A stretch of DNA of 64,000 bases, taken from contig NZ_PVWK01000014.1 in NCBI RefSeq assembly GCF_003003795.1, positions 62,001-126,000 on the forward strand, given 5' to 3'. The translations under genes and the position numbers were made by a program. How positions within the stretch are numbered: position 1 is the first letter of the stretch; the number at the start of each line of letters is the position of its first letter. A model generated the notes under the pieces. It was not told where the DNA came from. It searched no databases and saw only the letters and a program-made list of their open reading frames with translations. Positions 37,227 through 45,455 of the stretch are shown in pieces. The DNA is from Stenomitos frigidus ULC18 (GTDB lineage Bacteria; Cyanobacteriota; Cyanobacteriia; Leptolyngbyales; Leptolyngbyaceae).

Positions 37227-37280
37227 TTACTATAGTAAACAATGTGCCTGACTGACTCATCTATATTTGCTGATATAGAT
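37227..37280. promoter_or_regulatory. Two palindromes in the divergent kdpD-like / histidine kinase promoter region
   Basis: TTACTATAGTAA (37227-37238) is a perfect 12-bp palindrome. ATCTATAT-6-ATATAGAT (37259-37280) is a perfect 8+8 dyad. Both lie between the divergent genes and look like regulator binding sites; the second would cover the start codon of the longest KdpD-like frame. Confidence 0.5.
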
Positions 37281-37376
37281 TGCACCTAAACATCTGTATA
37301 GGTTTCATTTTTACAGTTAGCGCCGAGGGGATTAATTCGCCTTAGAACAGGTGTCATCGATAGGCTCAGACCCAAG

Positions 37377-38477
37377 TTGAAAAGCATCCAAACAACGTTT
37401 TTTGGTCAAGAAACAGCTTCACGCATTCGCTGGCTGATTGTTGGGTCATTCGCCGTTGTTTTACTGCTGGAATACAGCACGCCACCAGATTATGTGTTTG
37501 GGTATCTCTACATTGCGCCCATCTTGTTAACCAATGCACGGCTGAACCAATGGAGAACCTTTCAGGTAACACTAATGGCGGCGGCTCTGACGATGGCAAA
37601 TTTATGGCTTCCGACCAATAAAGCAGTGATTGCCTCCACCATTGCCAGTCGCATCATTGCAGTCATGGCGCTTGTGGTTACCGGTGTTTTAAGTAGTCGC
37701 ATTCGACGCAGTGAAGACGCGATCGCCCGCCAAAAGGCACAACTGCAATCACAGGAACAACTGGCTGGCATGCGAGAAGACTTTGTTTCCACACTGACAC
37801 ATGATCTAAAAACCCCACTACTGGGAGCGATCGAAACCATCAAAGCCTTCCAACGCGGTGAATTTGGCTCGACGACAACCGCGCAGACAGCCGTTTTAGA
37901 CACGATGGTACGCAGCCATCGAACCACGCTGCAAATGGTTGAGACGATGCTGGATATCTATCGCAACGATTCCGAAGGGTTGACGCTCAGCCTTCAGCCC
38001 GTTGATCTGGCGAGTCTGGCAGAAGCTGTACTTGCAACGCTGCGTGAAATGGCGTCGATCCGGCGAATTCACTTGAGCCTGAATTATGGGGACTCTGACT
38101 TTCGCCGGACTTTATGGGTAGAAGGCGATGCACTACAGCTACAGCGGGTTTTTGCCAACCTGCTCACCAACAGCATCAACCACTCGCCCCGTGGTGGCAG
38201 GGTTGAAATTGTGCTGGAATCGCAGCCCAGCTATCAGGTTGTCAAAGTGCTGGACGAAGGGCAGGGCATCACGCCCGATGAGCTACCGTTGCTGTTTGAG
38301 CGGTTCTATCAGGGACACGGCGATCGACAGGCAAAAGGTTCCGGGCTAGGGCTATACTTAACGCGCCAAATCATTGAAGCGCATCACGGGACGCTGTGGG
38401 CAGAAAACCGATCGCCGCAAGGTGCTCTTTTTGGCTTTCGCTTACCGACAGCCACCATGCCCGGTGCGGTGGAGTGA
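37377..38477 (+). CDS. Membrane-bound sensor histidine kinase
   Basis: A 366-aa kinase. The N-terminal region has about four hydrophobic membrane segments (about residues 15-110). A short coiled linker follows, then the HisKA helix with phosphoacceptor H142 (THDLKTPLLG) and the ATPase domain. The ATPase has an N box (ANLLTNSINHSP), a G1 box (DEGQGI) and a G2 box (GSGLGLYLTRQI). No periplasmic sensor loop is large enough to name. The start is a TTG at 37377 without a clear ribosome site; no ATG is nearby in frame. The LuxR-type regulator 190 bp downstream is the probable partner. Confidence 0.9.
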   Translation: MKSIQTTFFGQETASRIRWLIVGSFAVVLLLEYSTPPDYVFGYLYIAPILLTNARLNQWRTFQVTLMAAALTMANLWLPTNKAVIASTIASRIIAVMALVVTGVLSSRIRRSEDAIARQKAQLQSQEQLAGMREDFVSTLTHDLKTPLLGAIETIKAFQRGEFGSTTTAQTAVLDTMVRSHRTTLQMVETMLDIYRNDSEGLTLSLQPVDLASLAEAVLATLREMASIRRIHLSLNYGDSDFRRTLWVEGDALQLQRVFANLLTNSINHSPRGGRVEIVLESQPSYQVVKVLDEGQGITPDELPLLFERFYQGHGDRQAKGSGLGLYLTRQIIEAHHGTLWAENRSPQGALFGFRLPTATMPGAVE

Positions 38478-38670
38478 TAGGGTTTCTCAAGCAGGAGTCG
38501 TTAGTCGGGAGGCGGGAGTCGGCGTAAAATTTAAGACGGAAGGCGGAAGGCGGACACAGAAAACATCAACAAATTTAATAAGATGGTCATACAAGTTGGA
38601 AGTTTGAGCTGCAAGCAAGGTACTCTCCTGCTCTTACTCACCACTCGCGCCTCAACATTCAACCTTTTCT

Positions 38671-39357
38671 ATGAAATCATCGCCTGTAAAAATTTTAATT
38701 GCTGAAGATGATGAGCTTTTCCGCTTAGGACTACGAATGCGTTTGCAGCAAGAAGCTGATTTAGAGGTCGTTGCCGAAGCAGAAGATGGTGAGACGGCTG
38801 TTGACTATACAAAGCATCAGCCATTGGACTTGGTGCTGCTGGATGTTGGTTTACCGGGCATTGGTGGGATTGAAGCCTGTCGTCAGATTAAACAGCAGCA
38901 GCCAAACTTGCCTGTTTTAGTCCTCACCTCACGCACTGAGAAACATTTAATTTCGCGTTTGATTACGGCTGGTGCACAAGGTTATTGCTTGAAAGGGATT
39001 GCTGCTGAGGCGCTGATTTTGGCGCTGCGATCGGTTGCTGCCGGGGCTTCCTGGTGGGATCCAACAGCCACTGCCGCAATTCAGGCTGCATTTCAAGGTG
39101 CGGTTTCTGCACCCGAAACACCCACGACAGAAACGATGCTTACAACGACAGGAAACCCCTTGACTCCACGGGAACAAGAGATTTTGACGTTAGTTGCCGC
39201 TGGCAAATCTAATCAAGAGATTGCTGAACTTCTCTACATTACGTCTGGCACAGTCCGGGTGCATGTTCATGCCATTCTGCAAAAACTGGACGTTCGCGAT
39301 CGCACTCAGGCGGCGATCGTTGCCTTACAAAAACATTTGATCAGTCCGATGACTTAA
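38671..39357 (+). CDS. NarL/LuxR-family response regulator
   Basis: A 228-aa response regulator. The receiver domain (about 7-122) has acidic pocket E12-D13-D14, phosphoacceptor D58 (LLDVGLPG), Thr in VLTSR and the conserved Lys in CLKG. A C-terminal LuxR helix-turn-helix (about 160-222) contains LTPREQEILTLVAAGKSNQEIA and TVRVHVHAILQKL. It follows the histidine kinase on the same strand, so the pair is probably a two-component system. Its last 17 bases overlap the convergent stress-protein gene. Confidence 0.94.
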   Translation: MKSSPVKILIAEDDELFRLGLRMRLQQEADLEVVAEAEDGETAVDYTKHQPLDLVLLDVGLPGIGGIEACRQIKQQQPNLPVLVLTSRTEKHLISRLITAGAQGYCLKGIAAEALILALRSVAAGASWWDPTATAAIQAAFQGAVSAPETPTTETMLTTTGNPLTPREQEILTLVAAGKSNQEIAELLYITSGTVRVHVHAILQKLDVRDRTQAAIVALQKHLISPMT

Positions 39358-40231
39358 CACCCGCTGGGAAATAGATAATGGGATGCCAACTACGTCGCAG
39401 TAACTCGTCGGTAAATTGTGGTACAGACCAGCGCAACAGCTTGTTGAGGCTGCTTGACGTGGTGGCTATGGCGCTCACATCAGCCGTTTGTGCTGCCGCC
39501 AACACTTCCACGATCGGATCACCCTCACGCACTTCAACCGGATCGACAGCTATCTTTAAAGCAGTCAACTCAGTGGCGATCGCTTCTAGTTCACGCTGCG
39601 CTGCTTCTAGTTGGTAATCAACGGGTACATCTCGCCGTCGCATGCCTTCTACAACCCAGCACAAATGTAGCTGCTGCAGCCCGATCGTCGGCTGTTGCAG
39701 GCTTTCTTTCAGCCTCTGGATCAGGTATTTTGAGGCGTCACTGCCGTGATAAGGCACCAACAAGTAGCGGAAAAGATGACGACAGCGCAAAGCCAACTCT
39801 TCTGATGTATAGGTGGCGATCAACTGCGGGCGCAAAATCATCAACGGGACTGTGAGACGCTGCGAAAGCTCTATGGTTGTACTGCCAAAAAGCTTTTCTG
39901 CTAAAAGGCTACGGGTCGGCGTTCCAACCACGATCAAGTCTACAGCATGCTCTTCAGCCGCTTTCAAAATCAAATCAACGGGGCGACCAGGTTCAACAAT
40001 CACCTTTACATCAATGCCTGTAACATCGTGATTGAGGGCAACATTCAGGCGATCGCGTGCGTGCTCAATTTTCTTTGCATCAACTCGTGGCACCCCCTCG
40101 CAATCTTCGAACGGAATGCTATGCAGAAAAACCAGTCGTTCAATCCCTCCTGCTGCAAAGCTAGAGACAAAATTGACGAGGCGCTGCAAGCCATCAGAAA
40201 AATCCGTGCAGATGAGTAAACGCTGAAACAT
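39341..40231 (-). CDS. Tandem universal stress protein
   Basis: A 296-aa protein with two USP domains. The first (about 1-145) has LICTDFSDG and the ATP-binding loop VVGTPTRSLLAEKLFGSTT. The second (about 155-290) has LVPYHGSDASKYLIQ but a degenerate nucleotide loop. The ATG at 40231 follows AAAGG and is preferred over a TTG at 40276. It may act with the neighbouring KdpD-like and two-component proteins, but only proximity suggests this. Confidence 0.88.
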   Translation of the reverse strand: MFQRLLICTDFSDGLQRLVNFVSSFAAGGIERLVFLHSIPFEDCEGVPRVDAKKIEHARDRLNVALNHDVTGIDVKVIVEPGRPVDLILKAAEEHAVDLIVVGTPTRSLLAEKLFGSTTIELSQRLTVPLMILRPQLIATYTSEELALRCRHLFRYLLVPYHGSDASKYLIQRLKESLQQPTIGLQQLHLCWVVEGMRRRDVPVDYQLEAAQRELEAIATELTALKIAVDPVEVREGDPIVEVLAAAQTADVSAIATTSSSLNKLLRWSVPQFTDELLRRSWHPIIYFPAGVKSSD

Positions 40232-40310
40232 AGCCTTTAATGTAAGCGAACAGTCAGTTCTAAGCCGCAACTCCAACTTTTTACGAGATTTCTAGCAAAC
40301 AAAATACCCT

Positions 40311-40375
40311 TAGGGGCAGGTTTAACACCAAAGTAATGGGCTGGAGGCAAAGACGCTGACAAAACCTGCCCCCTA
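40311..40375. repeat. Inverted repeat TAGGGGCAGGTTT
   Basis: TAGGGGCAGGTTT (40311-40323) is answered by its complement with one extra C at 40362-40375, giving a long-loop dyad. It may be a small dispersed element. Otherwise the 660-bp region 40232-40891 shows no gene I can support; it should contain the promoter of the tpsB-type gene. Confidence 0.45.
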
Positions 40376-40891
40376 CCAAGCGATAAATTTTTGCTCGGGA
40401 ATCACTTTAAACCGCTTCAAATGCCTTTGAGCAACCATTCGATCGACGATTTATGTTGATCGATCGATTGACAGGATTGATGAGGAAACCTGAAAACCGC
40501 CTTTCCATATTAAAGCAAACTTTTACGCACTGCTCGTTACCCGTCAAGATGCAAGCTAAAGCAAGACATGCAAGGCTCAACTGCGCTTGTCTTGAGAAAT
40601 ATTTTGTTTGAGAATTTTTTTTCGCGGTTATGATACTTGCGTGAGTGATGTCATCACCAGTAATGGCAACAAAACATGCAGTCAAGAACTTGATTAAAGT
40701 AGCCATTCAAGTTTTGAGACTCACACTATCCAGGCGTTGATGGCTCGTTTTTGTCGGTTCCTGTTCGCAGGCTTTACGCCGTCAACCAGATGCGCAAGCC
40801 TCAACTGAGATGGTAGCAAGCAACTCCAAATAATGCGCTAATTGGCGATCATCTTACTCATGCTTCTAAGATCAGGGTCTGAGGGAAAAAT

Positions 40892-43354
40892 ATGCGTATA
40901 AGGTACTTCGTTTGGAGCGTTTTAGTATCTTTGGGGACAACGACATCAGTATGGGCAGGAGCGATCGCGCAGCCAAGCCGATCTGATCCCCCCAAAGACC
41001 CTGAAACAGGGATTAATGCAACGCTAAACCTTCAGGCGGCAGCGAACCAACGATCGGCTGCAAGCGAGATTTTCACCCCACACCTGGATGAAATCAGACA
41101 GAAGTTACCTGCCAGTTGGGTCATGCGCTTACCCACTCGTGTACCAGTTAGCAAGGCACAGCAGCCCGCTACCACCCCTTGGGTAAGAGTATTTCAATTT
41201 GCGTCCCCAAACAGCCTCACCGTTAGTTTGTTTCGCTGTGATACAGGAGCCTCCGATTGCCTGTTAGCGAGTTTCTCAGTCGAAAGCAGCACGTCTGCCA
41301 CAGCTCAAGCAGCGTTGCAGCAACATCAGGCGGCGGCGGCACCCTTGACGCTAGGCGGTGGGCTTCAAGGCTATCTGTGGGATGGAGCGCAACATCAACA
41401 GCCCTTCTCATCCGTCGTGTGGCAGCAGGACGGGATGCTCTATACCGTTAGCGTTCCAGCGCCGGAACGTCAAGCGCTGCTTTACGCAGCCGTGGATATG
41501 GCGAATGCACAGCCCATTCCATCTCTGCTGGCAGCAACGGAAACGCCAAGCGCAGTTTCAGCCCCGCCTCAAGGAGCGTCTCCAACAGCCGATCGAGCCC
41601 GTTCCATAACACAACCGCCACCGAGCCCAACTGCCGCACCGGGAGAGCTACCAACCGCCTCAGAGCCAGTGCCCTCTCAGCCAAACGATCGCCCGATCGC
41701 TCAGTCTTTGCAGGCGCAGAATGTACCAACGCAACCGGATCGCGATCGCTTCCTCCAATCACGACCCAGCCCACAACCATTGCCTGATGAACGTCCGGTC
41801 ATACCCCTGCCATCAGTCCCAGCGGTTGAACCCCCGACAACGCCAACCGAACCGCAACCACTGATTCCTGTAAGCCAGGTCGACGTGATTGGGAGTACTG
41901 TTTTAAGCACTCAAGACATTGATGCCATCACGAAACCGCTAAAGGGACGGTCTGTCACGCTTCAGGAGTTGACCGATGCCGCTGATCGGTTAACACAGTT
42001 GTACCTCGATCGGGGTTACATCACGTCTAGAGCCGTGCTTGAACGTCAGACGATCGCCAATGGGGTCGTGCAAATGCGAGTGATTGAAGGCAAGATTGAA
42101 AAAATTAATATTGAAGGCACCCAGCGCTTAAAACCGTCCTACGTCCTCAGTCGAGTCGCTCTTGGCGTCACTACCCCTTTAAATGCCCGCAAGCTAGAAG
42201 ACCAGTTACGTCTGCTTCTGGTCGATCCGTTATTTAAGAACATTGTGCCGACGCTACAGGCTGGCAGCCAGGAAGGGCAGAGTATCCTCACGGTGCAAGT
42301 GACTGAGGCACCGCCCTTTGGCGGTGGGGTCAGTTTCGATAATCTGTCTCCTCCTAGTGTGGGTTCCGAACGGGCAGGCATCAATCTGCGCTACCGCAAC
42401 CTGACTGGCATTGGGGATGAACTCTCCGGGTCGTATTATCGGTCTACGACGGGCGGCTCCAATCTTGGCAGCATTGCCTATCGCGTGCCACTCAACCCGA
42501 TGGACGGCAGTTTGGAGCTGAGAGCAGATATTAATCGTAATCGCATCACTCAATCGCCGTTTGATGAGCTAAATATTAAAGGTGCGTCGGAGCAGTATGA
42601 AATCAGCTACCGTCAGCCGTTGTTTCGATCGCCCCGTGAAGAATTTGCGCTTTCACTGGGCTTTGCGTTTCAAGATGGACAAACGTTTATCTTCAATGAT
42701 GTGCCCAATGCCTTTGGGATTGGGCCAGACCAGGATGGCGTTAGTCGCACCAGTGTGGTCAAGCTGGGTCAGGATTATGTGCGACGGGATACTGGCGGAG
42801 CCTGGTCAGTGCGATCGCAGCTTAATGTAGGCACTGGTCTTTTTGGTGCCACAGACAATAGAGGATCAGATCCAGATGGTCAATTTGTGAGCTGGCTAGG
42901 GCAGATCCAGCGCGTCCAACGCTTGAGCGAAGGGCAGCTACTAATTGCACAGTTAGATCTACAGCTGACACCCGATAGCCTGCTGCCCTCTCAGCAGTTT
43001 GTGATCGGTGGTGGGCAGTCGATACGAGGTTACCGACAGAATGCGCGTACAGGCGATAATGGCATCCGTGCCTCGGTGGAAAATCGCATTACATTGAACC
43101 GCGATCGGGCAGGCAATCCAACACTCCAGGTTGCACCATTTGTGGATTTAGGCGCGGTGTGGAATGTTGCCAGTAATCCAAATCAGTTGCCCAAACAGAC
43201 GTTTTTGATTGGAGCAGGGTTAGGCGTACTGTGGAAGCCGTTTTCAGGTTTAAATCTGCGGTTGGATTATGGCATTCCCATCATTGACCTGAGCGATCGG
43301 GGCAACAACCTTCAAGATCACGGCTTTTACTTTACCGTGAACTATGAATTCTAA
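40892..43354 (+). CDS. ShlB/FhaC-type two-partner secretion outer-membrane transporter (TpsB)
   Basis: An 820-aa Omp85-family protein. A signal peptide (about residues 1-26, VSLGTTTSVWAGAIA) is followed by an extra N-terminal domain (about 45-205). Then come a Pro-rich linker (205-325), a POTRA_2 domain (about 328-410, PVSQVDVIGSTVL), a second POTRA and a 16-strand barrel (about 480-820) with GYRQNA. The last residue is Phe, as required for barrel insertion. It should export the TpsA protein encoded 2 kb away on the opposite strand. GAGGG precedes the ATG. The N-terminal domain is not standard for FhaC, which has only helix H1 there. Confidence 0.9.
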   Translation: MRIRYFVWSVLVSLGTTTSVWAGAIAQPSRSDPPKDPETGINATLNLQAAANQRSAASEIFTPHLDEIRQKLPASWVMRLPTRVPVSKAQQPATTPWVRVFQFASPNSLTVSLFRCDTGASDCLLASFSVESSTSATAQAALQQHQAAAAPLTLGGGLQGYLWDGAQHQQPFSSVVWQQDGMLYTVSVPAPERQALLYAAVDMANAQPIPSLLAATETPSAVSAPPQGASPTADRARSITQPPPSPTAAPGELPTASEPVPSQPNDRPIAQSLQAQNVPTQPDRDRFLQSRPSPQPLPDERPVIPLPSVPAVEPPTTPTEPQPLIPVSQVDVIGSTVLSTQDIDAITKPLKGRSVTLQELTDAADRLTQLYLDRGYITSRAVLERQTIANGVVQMRVIEGKIEKINIEGTQRLKPSYVLSRVALGVTTPLNARKLEDQLRLLLVDPLFKNIVPTLQAGSQEGQSILTVQVTEAPPFGGGVSFDNLSPPSVGSERAGINLRYRNLTGIGDELSGSYYRSTTGGSNLGSIAYRVPLNPMDGSLELRADINRNRITQSPFDELNIKGASEQYEISYRQPLFRSPREEFALSLGFAFQDGQTFIFNDVPNAFGIGPDQDGVSRTSVVKLGQDYVRRDTGGAWSVRSQLNVGTGLFGATDNRGSDPDGQFVSWLGQIQRVQRLSEGQLLIAQLDLQLTPDSLLPSQQFVIGGGQSIRGYRQNARTGDNGIRASVENRITLNRDRAGNPTLQVAPFVDLGAVWNVASNPNQLPKQTFLIGAGLGVLWKPFSGLNLRLDYGIPIIDLSDRGNNLQDHGFYFTVNYEF

Positions 43355-43398
43355 GACAACTCTTTTAGCAAATTTGCAAATGGATTGAATCCACGGTT

Positions 43399-43851
43399 TT
43401 AGACAAACTGGCGTTGTCGTTCTGCTAGCTCAACCACGATCGCCACAAATTGATCAAGATCGGTCGGCTTTGTAAGTGTCTGTTGAAACCCTGCCGCTAG
43501 AATTTGTAAGCGCATTTTGTCATCTGCAAAGCCTGTAATCGCCATCGCTGGAATCTGTGCGTTTGATGCCACAGCTAAGGCTCTCACCTGACGCAGGAAT
43601 CTAAAACCATCGATATCCGGCAGCCCGATGTCGCTAATGAGGAGGTCAAAAGGTGTTGCTTGCATTACCTCAAGTGCCTCACAAGCCGATGCCACTGCAC
43701 TGACCACTGCGCCCTTCTCCTCCAGCACAAAGGTAAATAACTCTCTGGTATCAAGATCGTTATCCACTACCAGGACACGTAGCCCGTTGAGAGTGGGAAA
43801 ATCAACGGGTGCTACATCGCCTTGAGGTTGACCTGCCTCTGTCGTCAACAC
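43399..43851 (-). CDS. Receiver-only response regulator
   Basis: A 150-aa stand-alone receiver domain. The acidic pair is D30 and N31-D32 (VVDNDLD), the phosphoacceptor D74 (LISDIGLPDIDG), with AITG and the conserved Lys in LTKPTD. It has no output domain. The start is a GTG at 43851 preceded by a strong AGGAGAT; a longer frame from a GTG at 43914 lacks a ribosome site. It is divergent from another receiver-only gene. Such proteins usually interact with hybrid kinases; none is encoded here. Confidence 0.88.
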   Translation of the reverse strand: MLTTEAGQPQGDVAPVDFPTLNGLRVLVVDNDLDTRELFTFVLEEKGAVVSAVASACEALEVMQATPFDLLISDIGLPDIDGFRFLRQVRALAVASNAQIPAMAITGFADDKMRLQILAAGFQQTLTKPTDLDQFVAIVVELAERQRQFV

Positions 43852-44041
43852 GAAATCTCCTACATCAGTACAGTTCAATAAACAGGCTGTAACAGTGATA
43901 CCGATTCTGCACACAAGCTACGGATAGCTCAAACTTAAGACTGAGAACTCTACCTAAAGGTTGACGTTATTGAAATTAAAGAAGTCGACCATTGTGAGAC
44001 ATAACAAATTTCACTAAATCCTTCTTTAAGATTTTTCTACA

Positions 44042-44416
44042 ATGAGCCCTACCCAGAATTACTGCATTCTGGTTATTGACGATATCGTCGACAACCTTAT
44101 CTTGCTGCAATTTATTTTAGAAGCCGAGGGCTATCAAGTCGAGCTGGCAGACAGCGGCAGTTCGGCAGTCTCTAGAGCTCAAGCCATATCACCCGATTTA
44201 GTTCTGCTCGACGTAATGATGCCTGACATGAATGGTTTTGAAGTGACGCAGCATCTTCGCCAGGCTGAAAGGTTAAGAGAGATGCCGATCGTATTTATTA
44301 CAGCCGATCGGGAAGTTTGTTTTGAGCAGGCAGTAAAAGCGGGAGCGGATGATGTGGTATTCAAACCCATTGATCTGGATCAGTTGCTTACCAGAATCAA
44401 TAATTGGCTTCACTAA
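44042..44416 (+). CDS. Receiver-only response regulator
   Basis: A 124-aa single receiver domain. It has acidic residues D13-D14, phosphoacceptor D57 (LLDVMMPDMNG), Thr in FITAD and the conserved Lys in VFKPIDLDQL. It is only about 35% like its divergent neighbour by eye, so it is not a recent duplicate. No output domain. It may serve in a phosphorelay with an unlinked kinase. Confidence 0.92.
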   Translation: MSPTQNYCILVIDDIVDNLILLQFILEAEGYQVELADSGSSAVSRAQAISPDLVLLDVMMPDMNGFEVTQHLRQAERLREMPIVFITADREVCFEQAVKAGADDVVFKPIDLDQLLTRINNWLH

Positions 44417-44563
44417 AAATTCATAATCTAAAGTATAGCCACTTCGGGTTGTGACTTCTGTACGGTTTTAAACAGAAGCCGATGTTTTTTGAATCCCTTC
44501 ATGCCAAACGGTTTCATACAGGCGAAACCGATAAAGACGTCTACGACGCCTCATCACATCGTG

Positions 44564-45286
44564 CTATTGCACAGTAGAGTCGTAGAGCCAGGCGAACTCG
44601 TCTCGAACAACTTTATGGCACTCGCAGGAGAACGCTTCTAAACTCGGACGATCGGTAATGGTAATCTGACCGCGCGAATAGCGAATCAACCCAGCTTGAC
44701 TGAGTATGCCCGCTGCAACCGTGACCCCCGCTCGACGTACGCCGATCATTTGGGCAATAAATTCTTGGGTCAATGGAAAGGTCTCTGACTGCATACAATC
44801 TGACACGAGCAGCAGCCAACGGGCTAGACGTTCTTCAATATTATGAAACCGATTGCAAACACCTACTTGCGCGACCTGAGTAAACAGTGCCTGAAAGTAG
44901 CGGAGCAGCAGTTTTTGGAGGGCATCCCCGCGATCGAACTCCTCCTGGAGCACGGTTGTCTTTAATCGCCACGCTTCACCAGCAACTTGGACAAAGGCAC
45001 GATGGGCTTTGGTCATACCACCGAGCAGCGCTGGTATCCCCGCCATGCCTTCTTGCCCGACCATACCCGCTTCCATCGTGGAGCCATCTTCCAGATTCGC
45101 CACTAACGAGACAATAGCACTGCGCGGAAAGTAAACCTCGGTAATAGGATCGCCTGCTTCGTAAATGCTTTGTTTCAGCGGGAGCGTCATCAGCTCTAAG
45201 TGAGGCTGGAGTCTTTGGTGGTCGGCTGGTGGCAAGGCTGCGAGGAGACGATTCTCTGGCAAAGCAGAGGGTCGAGAAGCGGGCAT
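44564..45286 (-). CDS. Crp/Fnr-family transcriptional regulator
   Basis: A 240-aa regulator with an N-terminal cyclic-nucleotide-binding-type beta-barrel (about 20-140) and a C-terminal winged helix (about 150-225). The helix contains LTQEFIAQMIGVRRAGVTVAAGIL. The cAMP-contact Arg and Glu of true CRP are not evident. The pattern IVSLVANLEDGSTMEAGMVGQEG marks a subgroup of Crp-like proteins with unknown ligand. It lies immediately downstream of the TpsA-CHAT gene on the same strand but is separated by a heptad-repeat spacer. Confidence 0.88.
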   Translation of the reverse strand: MPASRPSALPENRLLAALPPADHQRLQPHLELMTLPLKQSIYEAGDPITEVYFPRSAIVSLVANLEDGSTMEAGMVGQEGMAGIPALLGGMTKAHRAFVQVAGEAWRLKTTVLQEEFDRGDALQKLLLRYFQALFTQVAQVGVCNRFHNIEERLARWLLLVSDCMQSETFPLTQEFIAQMIGVRRAGVTVAAGILSQAGLIRYSRGQITITDRPSLEAFSCECHKVVRDEFAWLYDSTVQ

Positions 45287-45354
45287 AAAGGCTCATTCCT
45301 TAGCGGGTCAGCATGAGAAAAAACAACGAGCCTTACGGGCTGGGTTGGTGGTTT

Positions 45355-45441
45355 AAGTGGTTAGCGATTAGCGGTCAGTGGTTAGCGATTAGCGGTCAGC
45401 GGTCAGCGGTCAGCCTTGAGAGAAAAGCTGATAGCTGATAG
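45355..45441. repeat. GCGGTCA / GCGATTA / GCTGATA heptads
   Basis: Alternating TTAGCGATTAGCGGTCAG units, then GAGAAAAGCTGATAGCTGATAG. The sequence is the same as the core of the TNA-target MITE but without its ends. Confidence 0.75.
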
Positions 45442-45455
45442 CCCATCATTGTGAT

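Noticed and set aside
40407-40706. 99-codon reverse-strand frame before the TpsB gene
   Set aside because: Mixed composition, no motif, no ribosome site, and it lies in the expected promoter region.
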